A DNA stretch of 64,000 nucleotides from Ziziphus jujuba (GCF_031755915.1 NC_083387.1:7632501-7696500), one strand, 5' to 3'; counted from the first letter of the stretch, positions 36,300 to 48,258 are shown. Translations and numbers: made by a program. Notes: a model not told the origin generated them from the letters alone.

Positions 36300-39200
36300 A
36301 TGGTTTTTGTGGGTCTTGCTCAATTTGCTGTCAAATATTTTGTTGACGTTCTTGCATGGTATGTATTATCTTTGCTTTAGGAAAAAAAAAACAAAAACTT
36401 CATTAGGTTTTGATTCTTTCTTGAACATTATGGGTTTCTTTTACTTCTTTTAGAATACTATAAAAATTTCAATATAGGATCTTAAGCTGAAACCCAGTTT
36501 TGTTTCATGGAGCACATCAATATCATTGATTATTTTATATTGTTATTTAATATTTTTATCTTATTTTGTTTTATTTTTTTGTTTCCTGTTTTGCGCGCAG
36601 GCCTCTCTTTGCCTTGGGGTATCCTCTGTAAGTTTCTCTCTATGTAAAACGTACTTTTGTTGGTGACACTTGCATTTTTTTATTTTTTTTTAAAAAGAAA
36701 AATTTATATATTTACTTTTACTTATTTGCATTTGTGCAAACAAAAACTGTGTGATCTTTCAACTCCATCTCTGCATATCCTTTACAAAATGTGACTCATG
36801 GATAGAATGATGATGGTTTGATGTTTTTCTTATGGATTATTGTTTTCTTTTTGACAGTTGTGCTTCCATTAGGGCAATTGAGTACAATTCAGTTTCAGAT
36901 ACTCAGAAGTTGAATACTTATTGGGTTGTTTTCTCTTTGATTCTGCTTCTTGAACATGTTTTGAATCTCCTTGAGTGGTAATTCTGCTGTACTTTATTCC
37001 CCTGCATGATGCTCTGTTTGGTTTCCAAGTAACAATGAGAAAAACAGAAAAAGAAAAAAAAAAAAAAATTACACCTAGGCGAAAAGTACAACCGAATTTT
37101 CTGACGAAATAGAGATCTTTATCTACAAGGTTTTGATTTTAATCGAACTATGTCTCATGTATTCAATTTCAAATATTCAGGCTTCTGCTGTGGCCATACA
37201 TCAGGCTAATGATTGTCTGTTGGTTAGTGACCCCTTACTTTGATGGTGCTTTCTACGTCTATAAAAATCTTATTCGCCCATGTCTCTCTATGGACCTCCA
37301 AAACGTAATCAATTGGTTGAATAAACGAATGGAGTCCTTGTACGCGAAAGATAACTTTTTAATCGAGATGGAGAAATTTATAAAGGAGAATGGACCTGAA
37401 GCTCTTGAGAAAATCATTGCTTGCAAGGTAAAATAGACAGATTCATTGAAGAAAATATGTGATGCTTGGTATTATAGGATCATGATATTTCAGATTTGAT
37501 AATCTCTATAGGCATAACTTATATTATATGCGTGTGTATATGCAAACTTAATAGAATGTATTGATTTGAATGGGTATGGATTTTTGGTCCAACATTGAGT
37601 AATAAGGTGTTTCTTTCTTTCTCGTCACTTTACTGTTGCTTCAGTCTGGTGGCACAAAGCAGAATCTTGATGTGAAAGATAGCAAAGCATCACCATCTAC
37701 AGAGAATAAAGAGGTGGAGCAGGTAACATTTCTTATGCCACTCTTAGAAAATCCACGATTCTTTCTTTATGTTTTAACGGAGTTTTTAAAGATGTAATAA
37801 ATTAAACTTAGTCTATTTCATGAATCCCATATTCTGTTATGTTGATATGCTTTCCAATACTTTCGAAAGCAATGTATATCATGAGACGTTGACTTTGTTT
37901 TGGACTGGTGTTTGGTTGGCGAATAGAATATAGTTGAGAATGCATGCTTTTGCAGAAGTATACAAGCATGATTTATCGAGTTCTTGATGAAGTAATCTTT
38001 TGATATTTTCTCTTTTCATAGTTGAACTCTGAAAGGCATACTGTTACGCAGAAAGATATCAGACCTGTAGAGGTTTTGGAGAAGAATGAAGTGAAAGCTG
38101 CTAAGCAAGTAATGGTCTTGATGCTTCTTTTAAGTTCATTTTCACTTTACTGTGCATTGTTCTGTTTTTTGAGGGAAGAACTGATTCATCTGAGAAAGGC
38201 AACCTACTCTTTCTACGATGCATTTGCAGGGTAGCAGAGTACAGCCAAATGTCACTCGGGTTGAAAACAGAAATTTTGTAGGTCCAGATATTAAAAAACA
38301 GGTTCCTGAAGGTGCAACACAAAGAGAACTTCCACAGACACCTTCTTCTAGTAAAGGCCAAAAATGGACCTGTGAGATATGCCGTATAACATCGGAGGGT
38401 GTGACTACTTTGAATTCCCACCTTCAAGGACAAGAACACAAGGCTGCTGTTGAGGCTCTGAAAGCCAAAAACCGGTCATCAGGCCCCAAGGTTGTCCCAA
38501 CTTTCATTCCAAAAAATTCCAATGTGCCAAATGTGGAGCCTACTTTGAATTCCCACCTTCAAGGACAAGAACACAAGGCTGCTGTTGAGGCTCTGAAAGC
38601 CAAAAACCGGTCATCTGGCCCCAAGGTTATCCCAACTTTCATTCCAAAAAATTCCAATGTGCCAAATGTGGAGCCTACTTTGAATTCCCACCTTCAAGGA
38701 CAAGAACACGAGGCTGCTGTTGAGGCTCTGAAAGCCAAAAACCGGTCATCAGGCCCCAAGGTTGTCCTCACTTTCATTCCAAAAAATTTCAATGTGCCAA
38801 ATGTTGAGCCCTCTTTGAATTCCCACCTTCAAGGACAAGAACACGATGCTGCTGTTGGGGCTCTGAAAGCCAAAAACCGGTCATCAGGCCCCAAGGTTGT
38901 CCCAACTTTCATTCCAAAAAATTCCAATGTGCCAAATGTGGAGCCTACTTTGAATTCCCACCTTCAAGGACAAGAACACGAGGCTGCTGTTGAGGCTCTG
39001 AAAGCCAAAAACCGGTCATCTGGCCCCAGGGTTGTCCCCACTTTCATTCCAAAAAATTCCAATGTGCCAAATGTGGAGCCTACTTTGAATTCCCACCTTC
39101 AAGGACAAGAACACGAGGCTGCTGTTGAGGCTCTGAAAGCCAAAAACCGGTCATCAGGCCCCAATGTTGTCCTCACTTTCATTCCAAAAAATTTCAATGT

Positions 39201-39885
39201 GCCAAATGTTGAGCCCTCTTTGAATTCCCACCTTCAAGGACAAGAACACGATGCTGCTGTTGGGGCTCTGAAAGCCAAAAACCGGTCATCAGGCCCCAAG
39301 GTTGTCCCAACTTTCATTCCAAAAAATTCCAATGTGCCAAATGTGGAGCCTACTTTGAATTCCCACCTTCAAGGACAAGAACACGAGGCTGCTGTTGAGG
39401 CTCTGAAAGCCAAAAACCGGTCATCTGGCCCCAAGGTTGTCCCCACTTTCATTCCAAAAAATTCCAATGTGCCAAATGTGGAGCCTACTTTGAATTCCCA
39501 CCTTCAAGGACAAGAACACGAGGCTGCTGTTGAGGCTCTGAAAGCCAAAAACCGGTCATCAGGCCCCAAGGTTGTCCTCACTTTCATTCCAAAAAATTCC
39601 AATGTGCCAAATGTGGAGCCAGGAAAGAGTGGACCACAGAAAGAGTATTCCGGTAATGCTGAGGTTCGAGGCCAGCAACAGGGTATTCCTGCTTCAGTTC
39701 CAAGGAAATCGGTTCAAGCTCAACAGCCGAAGAAGCCTAACATAGGTAGCATTGGGATAAATAAGAGCTCTCTATGGTGCAGCATTTGTAATGTAAACTG
39801 CACTAGCAGGTCTGACATGGCATCTCATCTTCGAGGCGGAAGGCACTTAGCTGCCATTCAACAAGATTGGAAGCTTTGGGATTGA
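36300..39885 (+). CDS. HVA22/REEP-like domain fused to expanded half-finger repeats, copy 2
   Basis: Seven exons: 36300-36358, 36601-36627, 36858-36977, 37181-37427, 37645-37722, 38022-38108 and 38230-39885, giving 757 residues, far longer than the other copies. Exons 1-4 encode the HVA22 domain (here MVFVGLAQFAVKY), exons 5-6 the charged linker. Exon 7 has a complete first U1-type finger (WTCEICRITSEGVTTLNSHL), then nine in-frame 45-residue repeats, each keeping the second half of the finger (LNSHLQGQEH) but lacking the CX2C half. After these comes a second complete finger (LWCSICNVNCTSRSDMASHL). The protein ends at DWKLWD, where a small tandem duplication shifts the frame. All splice sites and frames are otherwise clean, so this copy could be translated. 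Confidence 0.8.
38407..39621 (+). repeat. Coding minisatellite: nine 135-bp repeats
   Basis: Nine exact-length 135-bp units, each starting ACT/TCT TTG AAT TCC CAC and ending GTG/GTT GAG CCT/CCA. Each encodes TLNSHLQGQEH(K/E/D)AAV at the start and NVPNVEP at the end. Units 3-4-5 and 6-7-8 form a higher-order pair of 405 bp: units 3 and 6 both have VVLTFIPKNFN, units 4 and 7 both have SLNSH and HDAAVGAL. Because 135 is a multiple of three, gain or loss of units keeps the frame. Confidence 0.95.
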
Positions 39886-40000
39886 TAAGAGCTCTCTATG
39901 GTGCAGCATTTGTAGTATAAACTGCACCAGTGAGTTGGACATGGCATCTCATCTTGGAAGCAGAAGGCACGTAGCTGCCCTTCAACAACTATCCACTTAG
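39866..40000 (+). pseudogene. Extra zinc finger left out of frame 3' of copy 2
   Basis: Directly after the stop of copy 2, a different frame reads GSFGIDKSSLWCSIC, then CTSELDMASHLGSRRH and ends LQQLST with a stop at 40000, as in copies 3 and 4. It is a duplicate of the last finger that the frame change at the duplication junction excludes from the protein. Confidence 0.8.
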
Positions 40001-40787
40001 TTTGATTTCCTCATCTGAGACCCACACTCTGTTTCTTTCTCTATCTCTCTACATATAATGCAATTTAGGTCGTATTATTGTGTTCCACTTTTCGACATTG
40101 CTATTCTCATTCAGGAATCTGATACACCCAGTTTCGCTCAAAAGAAATATATGCTTTACACGAGGTGCCTAATTGCTTCTGTTATTTATTCATGTAGTGT
40201 TAACATGGTAGGCATGAAAATTTTCTGTAGCTTTACCGGTGTGTTTTCGAGGATCATCCTAACCATTTTAGGATATAACTTGAAGTAAAAATAACATAAA
40301 AAACAATAAGTAAATTTTCATACACGAGAAAAAAAGATAGTGAAATTAGTCACCACAACTAATTTTCGTACATGAAAATTAGCAACTGTCTTGTTATAAT
40401 CGTTCCATAAAGAGATGACATTTTTAAGGCCATTTTTAATTTCTATGCTACAACATTCGAATTTCGCTTTGATTTTCAGTTTCAGAATAGGCTAGTATAC
40501 GTTCTATTTTTCGTCTCTGGAAAATAGTGTAATATACATTTTTTTTAAAGCTAATAAGATAGTGGTAAACTATGTGACTAAACTTTCGGTTCACCTAAAA
40601 CGAAGCAAAGAAAAGCAAGCAGCAACTTGCTTAGGCAGACAAAGTTTTATTAGCGTACAAACATGGAGAGGTAAGTGAAAGAGTGAAAAATGGAAGCTAA
40701 ATTCAAACATAGTAAAGACCTTTTATTGATACAGGAGTTCAAGCAAGTTACTGGGACATATATGTTTATCACAACATTAGATAGAGA
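40001..40787. other. Convergent 3' spacer, block 2
   Basis: Shared 3' spacer, very similar to block 1, holding the 3' UTR of the fusion gene and, from the right, that of the MMSDH fragment. No gene seen. Confidence 0.5.
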
Positions 40788-41144
40788 TTATGCCTGTTGA
40801 GAAGTCGGCATTGCTACGTTAACACCACTGCCTCCTGGCAAGTCCTTCCATTGCTGAGTTAATAGTTTTTATGTGTGTGTAAAAATCAACTCCAGCCTTG
40901 CCTGTTGAAGAAAACACAATACGAATTCCTATATTACATAATATCATATAAAACTACCACCCAGAAGAAAAGATTAAAATATGTATCTCATACGCAAAGG
41001 TCAAAGGGACAGAGAATAAAAAAAAATCGGTTTCTGAATGAAATAATATACCATAGAAGTTAAGATCGCCGGCAAAAGATGCCTTGGAGGCAGTAAATGA
41101 GAAGAAGGGCAGGGGAACAGGAATTGGAACATTGATGCCAACCT
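40788..41144 (-). pseudogene. MMSDH 3'-end fragment, block 2 (last two exons)
   Basis: Same content as block 1: the last exon, about 40788-40900, and the penultimate exon, about 41051-41144, which on the minus strand reads [16 protein letters not shown] followed by FAGDLNFYG. The last exon shares the extra-base frameshift of block 1, so the two blocks probably derive from one already damaged copy. Confidence 0.85.
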
Positions 41145-41277
41145 GAGTCAAACCCAATACGTGTTAGAGATTTATTAATGTTTTAGAGAAATCAGAGACA
41201 AGCTTGCAAGACATAAATATTGATTATCAGAAAAGCAGAGAAGGTATAATGAATACAACATTTGTATATTGTATATT

Positions 41278-41409
41278 GGCTGTAGCCGCAGTGTTGTTTT
41301 ACCAAATTGATCAGAATATGGCAGCATGTAAAAATACTATAGTGGCTGTAGCCGCAGTGTTGTTTTACCAAATTGATCAGAATATGGCAGCATGTAAAAA
41401 TACTATAGT
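41278..41409. repeat. 66-bp tandem duplication
   Basis: Two adjacent, essentially identical copies (41278-41343 and 41344-41409) beginning GGCTGTAGCCGCAGTGTTG. The other blocks have a single copy of this intronic segment. Confidence 0.85.
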
Positions 41410-41569
41410 GCAATAGTTAAAAAGTAGTCCCACATGGTAAACAAACTAAACATTGGAAGTTGGAACCTGATATTGAAGGACCAGAATGGTTGCAAGTTGG
41501 AACCAGATTAATATTAATCCTTTTATAAAAGTATCCATAGCCCTTGCATGTATATTATAAACGCTAAAA

Positions 41570-41700
41570 CTAATTATACTTGTGATTTCTTCCAAAAGCA
41601 TATTATATTTGTCAAACTCTTGAAATCTTTACCAGCTATTCCATTTGGTTGAGCAACTTTCAATAAAACGTCCTTGAGTGCGTCATCATGTAATGATAAA
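41570..41700 (-). pseudogene. UGT78-like C-terminal remnant
   Basis: Only the last part of the UGT remains. On the minus strand it reads DALKDVLLKVAQPNG and then KDFKSLTNII, matching the end of copies B and C. The rest has been deleted; sequence from about 41700 on matches the far side of the UGT in the other blocks. Confidence 0.7.
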
Positions 41701-42359
41701 AAAAGAAAAAAAGGAAAAAAAAAGGAGATAAATCAATCTTCATTAATCAATTCGTATTGGAATGCAAAGCATGTAATGGAACACTTGCATTTAAAATTGT
41801 TAGGTATATAAATCAAGTACAAATTTAAATGGGAATATATATATATATATATATATCAGAGGAAGTATAATATTGTGGTGCAGGTTTCTATATTGATGAC
41901 AATTCGTTAATATTTAATTCTATATAATAGTATTGATGATGATTTTTTTAAAAATTATAATTAATATTAAAGTCTACATGATAAATACATGTGGATCTCA
42001 GCAATACAAAAAAGACCAACTCTGTATATATAAACACCAAATTAAACACCATTTAAATTTCTTTTTGATTTTGATTCTTTTTAATTTCCTTTTAAGTATA
42101 TAATCAATTTTAATGCCTAAACAATTCTAATGACCATAATACTAACAACCGTTCGATATGATGAAAAAAAAACACACACAAATTAAATAGAAAAAAACAA
42201 AAAGTTAAAAACCAACCATATATTACGAATACATGAAAGACATTTTTTAACAAAAAAAAAGAAAAAGAAAAATAGAATCTTTACTCCCGCGGTTTTCTTC
42301 CTTTCCTTGTCTATTAAGCAAGTAGCAAAAAAGAAAAAAAAAAATTTTAAAAAAAAAAT

Positions 42360-43038
42360 TATTAATACGTCGGCAGTCAGTTACTAGAGATTCTTTAAGC
42401 AAAGGGGTCGGTGATAATATTCTTTGATTTATGAACTGTCCGATTACTATCCAACGCCTTATGGATCGTCCAATAGACGATGATCCGTACGTAGGCATTA
42501 TTGTTACTGACGTGGAAATTTCGTTGATAATAATTAAAGGAAAATGGAATGGGAAAGTGTTTGATGTTCCCCTTAGCCAATATTGTTGAAATATAAAATG
42601 TGAATTTTTATTTTATTTATATTTTTTTCTATTATATTAATTTTTTTGGACTCTTCTCCGGATGTTGAAATTTGTTTTCCTTTTTTATTTTAGATAAAAT
42701 TATTAAGTTTTAAATTTACAACTTTTACATTTCTGATTTTAATACAAAATTAAAATACTATTAATTTTAAAATCTTAAATAAAAAATAAATTTTTATTTC
42801 ATTTATATTTTTAGCTGCACAACTTACATACGACCAAAGCTTGAACGCGACTGCTTGACTTTTCGTTTGCTCTATTACAGTTTGCTTTCATTTTCTTTGC
42901 AAATAAAAAAGGTTCTGCTTTCTTCATCTTCTCCTCCTCAGTCTCTCTTCAACTTCCACGAAGAGTTTTCCTTTGAGATTCAGTGGCTGTAGAAAATCAA
43001 AAACCCACTTAAGCAGGTCCAGGTTCATCAACTTCGAA
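42360..43038 (+). promoter_or_regulatory. 5' flank of HVA22-finger copy 3 with AT-rich insertion
   Basis: Same conserved words as the copy 2 flank, but an extra stretch of about 220 bp (roughly 42590-42812) interrupts it between CCCTTAGCCAATATT and CTGCACAACTTACATACGAC. The insert is bounded by similar AT-rich segments (AATTTTTATTTTATTTATAT at about 42604 and AATTTTTATTTCATTTATAT at about 42789), so it may be an insertion or a duplication. It sits within a few hundred bases of the start codon and may affect expression. Confidence 0.5.
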
Positions 43039-45532
43039 ATGGGTTTTGTGGGTCTTGTTCAATTTGCTGTCAAATATTTTGTTAATGCTCTTGCATGGTA
43101 TGTATTATCTTTGCTCATAAAACACAAAAAAAAAAAAAAAAAGAAAAAAAAACAAAAACTTCATTAGATGTTTATTATTTCTTGAACGTTATGGGTTTCT
43201 TTTACTTCTCTTAGAATACTATAAAAATTTCAATATAGGGTCTTAAGCTAAAACCCAATTTTGTTTCATAGCACATCAATATCATTGATTATATTATATC
43301 GTTATTTAATATTTTTATTTTATTTTTCTGTTTTCTGTTTTGTGCGCAGGCCTCTCTTTGCCTTGGGGTATCCTCTGTAAGTTTCTCTCTATGTAAAACG
43401 TACTTTTGTTGGCGCCACTTGCATTTTTTTAAAAGAAAAAATTATTTATTTACTTATTTGCGTTTGTGCAAACAAAACCTGTGTGATCCTTCAACTCGAA
43501 CTCTGCATATCCTTTACAAAATGTGACTCATGGATAGAAATAGAACGATGCTGGTTTTGATGTTTTCCTTATGGATTATGGTTTTCTTTTGACAGATGTG
43601 CTTCCATTAGGGCAATTGAGAACAATTCAGTTTCAGATACTCAGAAGTTGAATACTTATTGGGTTGTTTTCTCTTTGATTCTGCTTCTTGAACATGTTCT
43701 GAATCTCCTTGAGTGGTAATTCTGCTGTACTTTATTCCCCTGTATGATACTCTGTTTGGTTTCCAAGTAACAATGAGAAAAACAGAAAAAGAAAAAAATA
43801 AATAAATAACTACACCTAGCAAAAAGTACAACTGAATTTTCTGACAAAATTGAGATCTTTATCTACAAGGTTTTGATCTTAATCTATGTCTCATGTATAC
43901 AATTTCAAATATTCAGGCTTCTGCTGTGGCCATACATCAGGCTAATGATTGTCTGTTGGTTAGTGACCCCTTACTTTGATGGTGCTTTCTACGTCTATGA
44001 AAATCTTATTCGCCCATGTCTTTCTATGGACCTCCAAAACGTCATCAATTGGTTCAATAAACGAATGGAGTCCTTGTACGCGAAAGATAACTTTTTAACC
44101 GAGTTGGAGAAATTTATAAAGGAGAATGAACCAGAAGCTTTGGAGAAAATCATTGCTGGCAAGGTATAATAGACAGATTCATTGAAGAAAATACGTGATG
44201 CTTGGTATTATAGGATCATAATATTTCAGATTTTATAGTCCCTATAGGCATAACTTGTATTATATGCGTGTGTATATGCAAACTCAATAGAATGTTATAT
44301 AATTGATTTGAATGGGTATGGATTTTTGGTCCAACATTGAGTGATAATCTATCTCTTTCTTTCTCATCACTTTACTGTTGCTTCAATTAAAGATATCAAG
44401 GCAGCACCGTCTACAGAGAATAAAGAGGTGGAGCGGGTAACATTTCTTAAGCCACTCATAGAAAATCCACATTTCTTTCTTTATGTCCTAACAGGAGTTT
44501 TGAAAGATGTAATAAATTAATTTTAGTCCATTTCATGAATCCTGTATTTTTTTAATTTTTTATATATATATATATTCATATGCTTTCTAATACTTTCGAA
44601 AGCAATGTAAATCATGAGAAGTTGAATTTGTTTTGGACTGGTTTTTGGTTGGCGAATAGAATATAGTTGAGAATGCATGCTTTTGCAGACGTATACAAGC
44701 ATGATTTATCGGCTTCTTGATGAAGTAATCTTATGATATTTTCTCTTTCTATAGTTGAACTCTGAAAGGCCTACGGTTACACAGAAAGATATCAGACCGC
44801 TGGAGGTTTTGGAGAAGAATGAAGTGAAAGCTTTTAAGAAAATGATGGTCTTGATGATTCTTTTAAGTTCATTTTCACTTTACTGTGCATTGTTCTGTTT
44901 TATGAGGGAAAAACTGATTCATCTGAGAAAGGCAACCTACTCTTTCTGCGATGCATTTGCAGGATGGTGGAGTACAGCCAAATGTCACTCGGGTTGAATA
45001 CAGAAATTTTGCAGGTCCAGAGATTAAAAAACCGGTTCCTGAAGCTGCAACAACACAAAGAGAATTTCCAGAGACACCTTCTTCTAGTAAAGGCCAAAAA
45101 TGGACCTGTGAGATATGCAATATAACAATGCAGGATGTGACTACTTTTAATATCCACCTTCAAGGACAAGAACACAAGGTTGCTGTTGTGGCTCTGAAAG
45201 CCAAATACCGGGCATCAGGCCCCAGGGTTGCCCCCACTGATATTCCAAACAATTCCAATGTGCCAAATGTGGAGCCGGGAAAGAGTGGACCGCAGATAGA
45301 GTATCCCGGTAATGCTGAGGTTCGAGGCCAGCAACAGGGTATTCCTGCTTCAGTTCCAAGGAAATCGGTGGAAGCTCAACAGCCGAAGAAGCCTAACATA
45401 GGAAGCCTTGGGATTGATAAGAGCTCTCTATGGTGCAGCATTTGTAATGTAAAATGCACTGGTGAGTCTAACATCGTATCTCATCTTGGAGGCAGAAGGC
45501 ACTTAGCTGCCCTTCAACAGCTATCCACTTAG
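43039..45532 (+). CDS. HVA22/REEP-like domain fused to two U1-type zinc fingers, copy 3 (splice sites damaged)
   Basis: Exons 1-4 are intact: 43039-43097, 43350-43376, 43596-43715 and 43917-44163, giving the HVA22 domain (MGFVGLVQFAVKYFVNALAW). Exon 5 has lost its normal acceptor and first part. An in-frame AG before 44401 would give a short exon 44401-44436, or the exon may be skipped, which also keeps frame. Exon 6 (from 44755) lacks the donor GT used by the other copies: AAGAAAATGATG replaces AAGCAAGTAATG. A GT at 44848 would add two codons in frame; otherwise read-through stops at 44997 and removes the fingers. Exon 7 (44963-45532) has two complete fingers (WTCEICNITMQDVTTFNIHL and LWCSICNVKCTGESNIVSHL) and the original C-terminus LQQLST. 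About 383 residues if both rescue sites are used. Could be a pseudogene in the making. Confidence 0.7.
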
Positions 45533-45565
45533 TTCGATTTCCTCGGAAGAGACCCACACTCTGTT

Positions 45566-45631
<66 letters not shown>

Positions 45632-46400
45632 ATGCAATTTAGGTCGTATTATCGTTTTCTACTTTCAGGTATTACTATTCTCCTTCCGGAGTCTGATGCA
45701 CCCATTTTGGCTCAAAAGAAATATATGCTTTACTCGACATGCCCAATTGCTTCTGTTATTTGTTCATTTAGTAGGCATGAAAATTTTCTGTAGCTTTACC
45801 AGAGAGTTTTCGAGGATAGTAACCATTTTAGGATATAATTTGAAGTAAAAATAACATAAAAACAATAATAAATATTTACACACGAGAGAAAAATATTTTC
45901 ATACATGAACATATGTTGAATCTGATGAAAAAAAGATGGTGAAATTAGTCACCAAAACTAATTTTCGTACATTAAAATTAGCAGCAATTTCGTTACAATC
46001 GTTCCATCGAAAAATGACATTTTTAAGGCCATTTTAATTCATATGCTACAACATTGAAATTTCACTTTGATTTTCACTATCGAGATAGGCTAGTATACTT
46101 TCTCTTTTTTAGCTTTGCGGAAAATCGTGTAATCTACATTTTTCTTTTTTTAAAGCTAATAAATTAAAATAGATGTAAACTACCTGACTAAACTTTCAGT
46201 TCACCTAGAACAAAACAAAGCAAAGCGCAACATGCTTCGGCAAAATAAAGTTTTATTAGCTAAGAAACGTGCAAGGTAAGTAAAAGAGAAAGAAAAATGA
46301 AGCTAAATCCAAACATAGAAGACCTTTTATTGATACAAAAGGAGTTCAAGCAAGTTACTGAGACAGATATATTTATCACAATTCACAATATTAGATAGCG
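45533..46400. other. Convergent 3' spacer, block 3
   Basis: Shared 3' spacer. It starts with a (CT)n(AT)n microsatellite at about 45568-45626 that is also expanded in copy 4 (51834-51873) but short in copies 1, 2 and 5. No gene seen. Confidence 0.6.
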
Positions 46401-46740
46401 ATTGTGCCTTAGAAGTTGGCTGCCTCCTGGTAAGTCTTCCATTGCTGAGTTATAGTTTTTATCTGTGTCTAAAAATTAACTCCAGCCTTGCCTGTTGAAG
46501 AAAACACAATACAAAGTTCTATATTACCTAAGATCATATAAAAGTACTACCAAGAAGATTTTTTTTTTTTTTTTTAACCACATTATATGCAACGGTCAAA
46601 AGGACAGAAAAAACCAAGAAAAATAAAAAAAAAGGTTTTTGAATGAAATAATATACCATAGAAGTTAAGATCGCCTGCAAAAGATGCCTGGGAGCCAGTA
46701 ATAATGTTGGAACATTGATGCCAACCTGAGTCAAACTCAA
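46401..46740 (-). pseudogene. MMSDH 3'-end fragment, block 3 (last two exons, deleted)
   Basis: The last exon is shortened inside its C-terminal codons and has lost the stop codon position, and the penultimate exon lacks the middle of its [12 protein letters not shown] region. Both are otherwise alignable with 61145-61515. Confidence 0.75.
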
Positions 46741-46832
46741 ATACAAGTTAAAGATTTAATAATGTTGTAGAGAAATAAAAGACGAGCTTGCAAGATATAA
46801 AATATTAATTCCAAGATGAGTACAACATTTTT

Positions 46833-47216
46833 ATATTTGTTAGAGTTTGTGATCCGAATTCTTGTTGACCCGACCCGAAAAGCTCGCGGTGCGACTCATT
46901 TGGTGAAACTAAATTTTGGAGAAAAATTTGGGGCTCTGTGGTGGAAGCGGAGGTCTCGGGCCGATAGGCCTGAGACCGTTCAATTTTAGGGTTTCTTCTG
47001 TACTATATATATATCTGTATTTTTGTTCGGCCGTCATTGGGGTTTTTTAGGGTATCTCGAAATTTGGCTCACCTTGTACAAATCTTTCGATATTGGATTT
47101 GCTTCTCCCTGTCCGTGGTTTTTCCCGTCAAGGATTTCCACGTTAATTGTGTGTTTGTTTTTCGATTTCTTTGTTTCTGTTGCCATTTGTTTTTCTCCCA
47201 ATTCCGTAACAATATT
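46833..47216 (+). mobile_element. Solo LTR with 5-bp target-site duplication
   Basis: A 374-bp insert (46838-47211) begins TGTTAGAGTT and ends TCCGTAACA, so it has TG...CA ends within the inverted repeat TGTTA/TAACA. It is flanked by ATATT on both sides (46833-46837 and 47212-47216). The related intronic sequence near 61620 lacks it. A TATA-like ACTATATATATATC lies inside. The ends and the 5-bp duplication fit a copia-type LTR left after recombination between two LTRs. Orientation is judged only from the TATA-like run. Confidence 0.8.
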
Positions 47217-47408
47217 ATATATTGGCTGTAACCATAGGGTTGTTTTACCAATTTGATCTGAATATGGCATTCTGTAAGAAAACTAAAGGTGCAATGGTCA
47301 AAAGGGATCCCACATGGTAAACGAACTTAACATGACTAATATCTATCTGCTTTTCCTTTTAATTGAATGCAGATTACAGACAACCCCAAAAAGGTTGTTT
47401 TTTTTCAC

Positions 47409-47487
47409 CTGTCCAGCTTCAATCTCTGTTTGAAATTTCCTTGCAGCGATACTAGATGTTGTGAATATGGAAGCTCCATTCCCATAT
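47409..47487 (-). pseudogene. MMSDH internal exon relic, block 3
   Basis: A 79-nt exon equal in length to 61830-61908, reading [12 protein letters not shown] and then [12 protein letters not shown] on the minus strand, with both splice signals kept. Blocks 1 and 2 do not contain this exon, so block 3 carries a longer piece of MMSDH than they do. Confidence 0.85.
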
Positions 47488-47539
47488 CTACCCAAAATTG
47501 TGACTTGCGTGTAAAACAGAGTACATATGTGTAATAAAA

Positions 47540-48185
47540 TAATAATAATTTAGAAGTAGGAGTAGCTATAAAAAGAAATACTTAAAGAACAGTAGAGAAC
47601 GTGGAATGCAATCTATGACTCAGTGATGTATTGAATCAGCATATAAATACAAGAGAGCAAGTACAACAGCTAAACACAACAGATAAACATAGATACGAGG
47701 CTATACACAGGTTGTTACAGATAAGAACAAGGGATGAAACTGTTATGAGCTATTTTGCCCTCTCAAAATTTGTGTTCTTGGAAGAACATGAATTTTGGAC
47801 CTGTTAGACAAGAACAAGGACCGAGAGAGAGGTTTAGTTAGGATATCAGCCAGCTGATCACGTGTAGAGTGCCAGATTGAACCCTTTGCCGGACAAAGTT
47901 GAAGTCTACACCAACATGCTTCATTTTTTAGTGAAAGAGAGGATTGGAACGGAGATATGTAGCCACTAAATTGTCACAGTAGAGTGCCGTTGGTGTGGAG
48001 AGGGGAATACCAAGTTCTAAGTTCTGTGAGTAAATTCTCTACCCAGCAGAATTCAGCAGTGGCATTTGCAGCAGTCTTGTATTCAGCTTTGTTTGAGGAC
48101 CTGGAGATGGACTTTGTCTTTTTGATGTCCAAGAAATGGGATTGGTACCGAGAAAAATAATAAATGCTGTGGTTGATGGACAAGT
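47540..48185 (-). mobile_element. Truncated Ty1/copia retrotransposon: RNase H end and 3' flank
   Basis: On the minus strand 47800-48185 encodes the end of copia Pol: SRSSNKAEYKTAANATAEF, then WVENLLTELR, then a cysteine-containing CDNLVATYL block, with frameshifts between pieces. This is the RNase H region typical of copia elements. Sequence at 47540-47790 follows it and may include PPT and LTR (GAGAGGGC near 47759-47766). The 5' part of the element is missing. The relic occupies the place where the other blocks have a UGT copy. Confidence 0.8.
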
Positions 48186-48207
48186 TAAGTACAAAGTTAA
48201 ATGAGAA

Positions 48208-48258
<51 letters not shown>

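Noticed and set aside
38407..39621. Regular spaced repeats that could be read as a CRISPR-like array
   Set aside because: Units are contiguous 135-bp coding repeats without spacers, in a plant gene.
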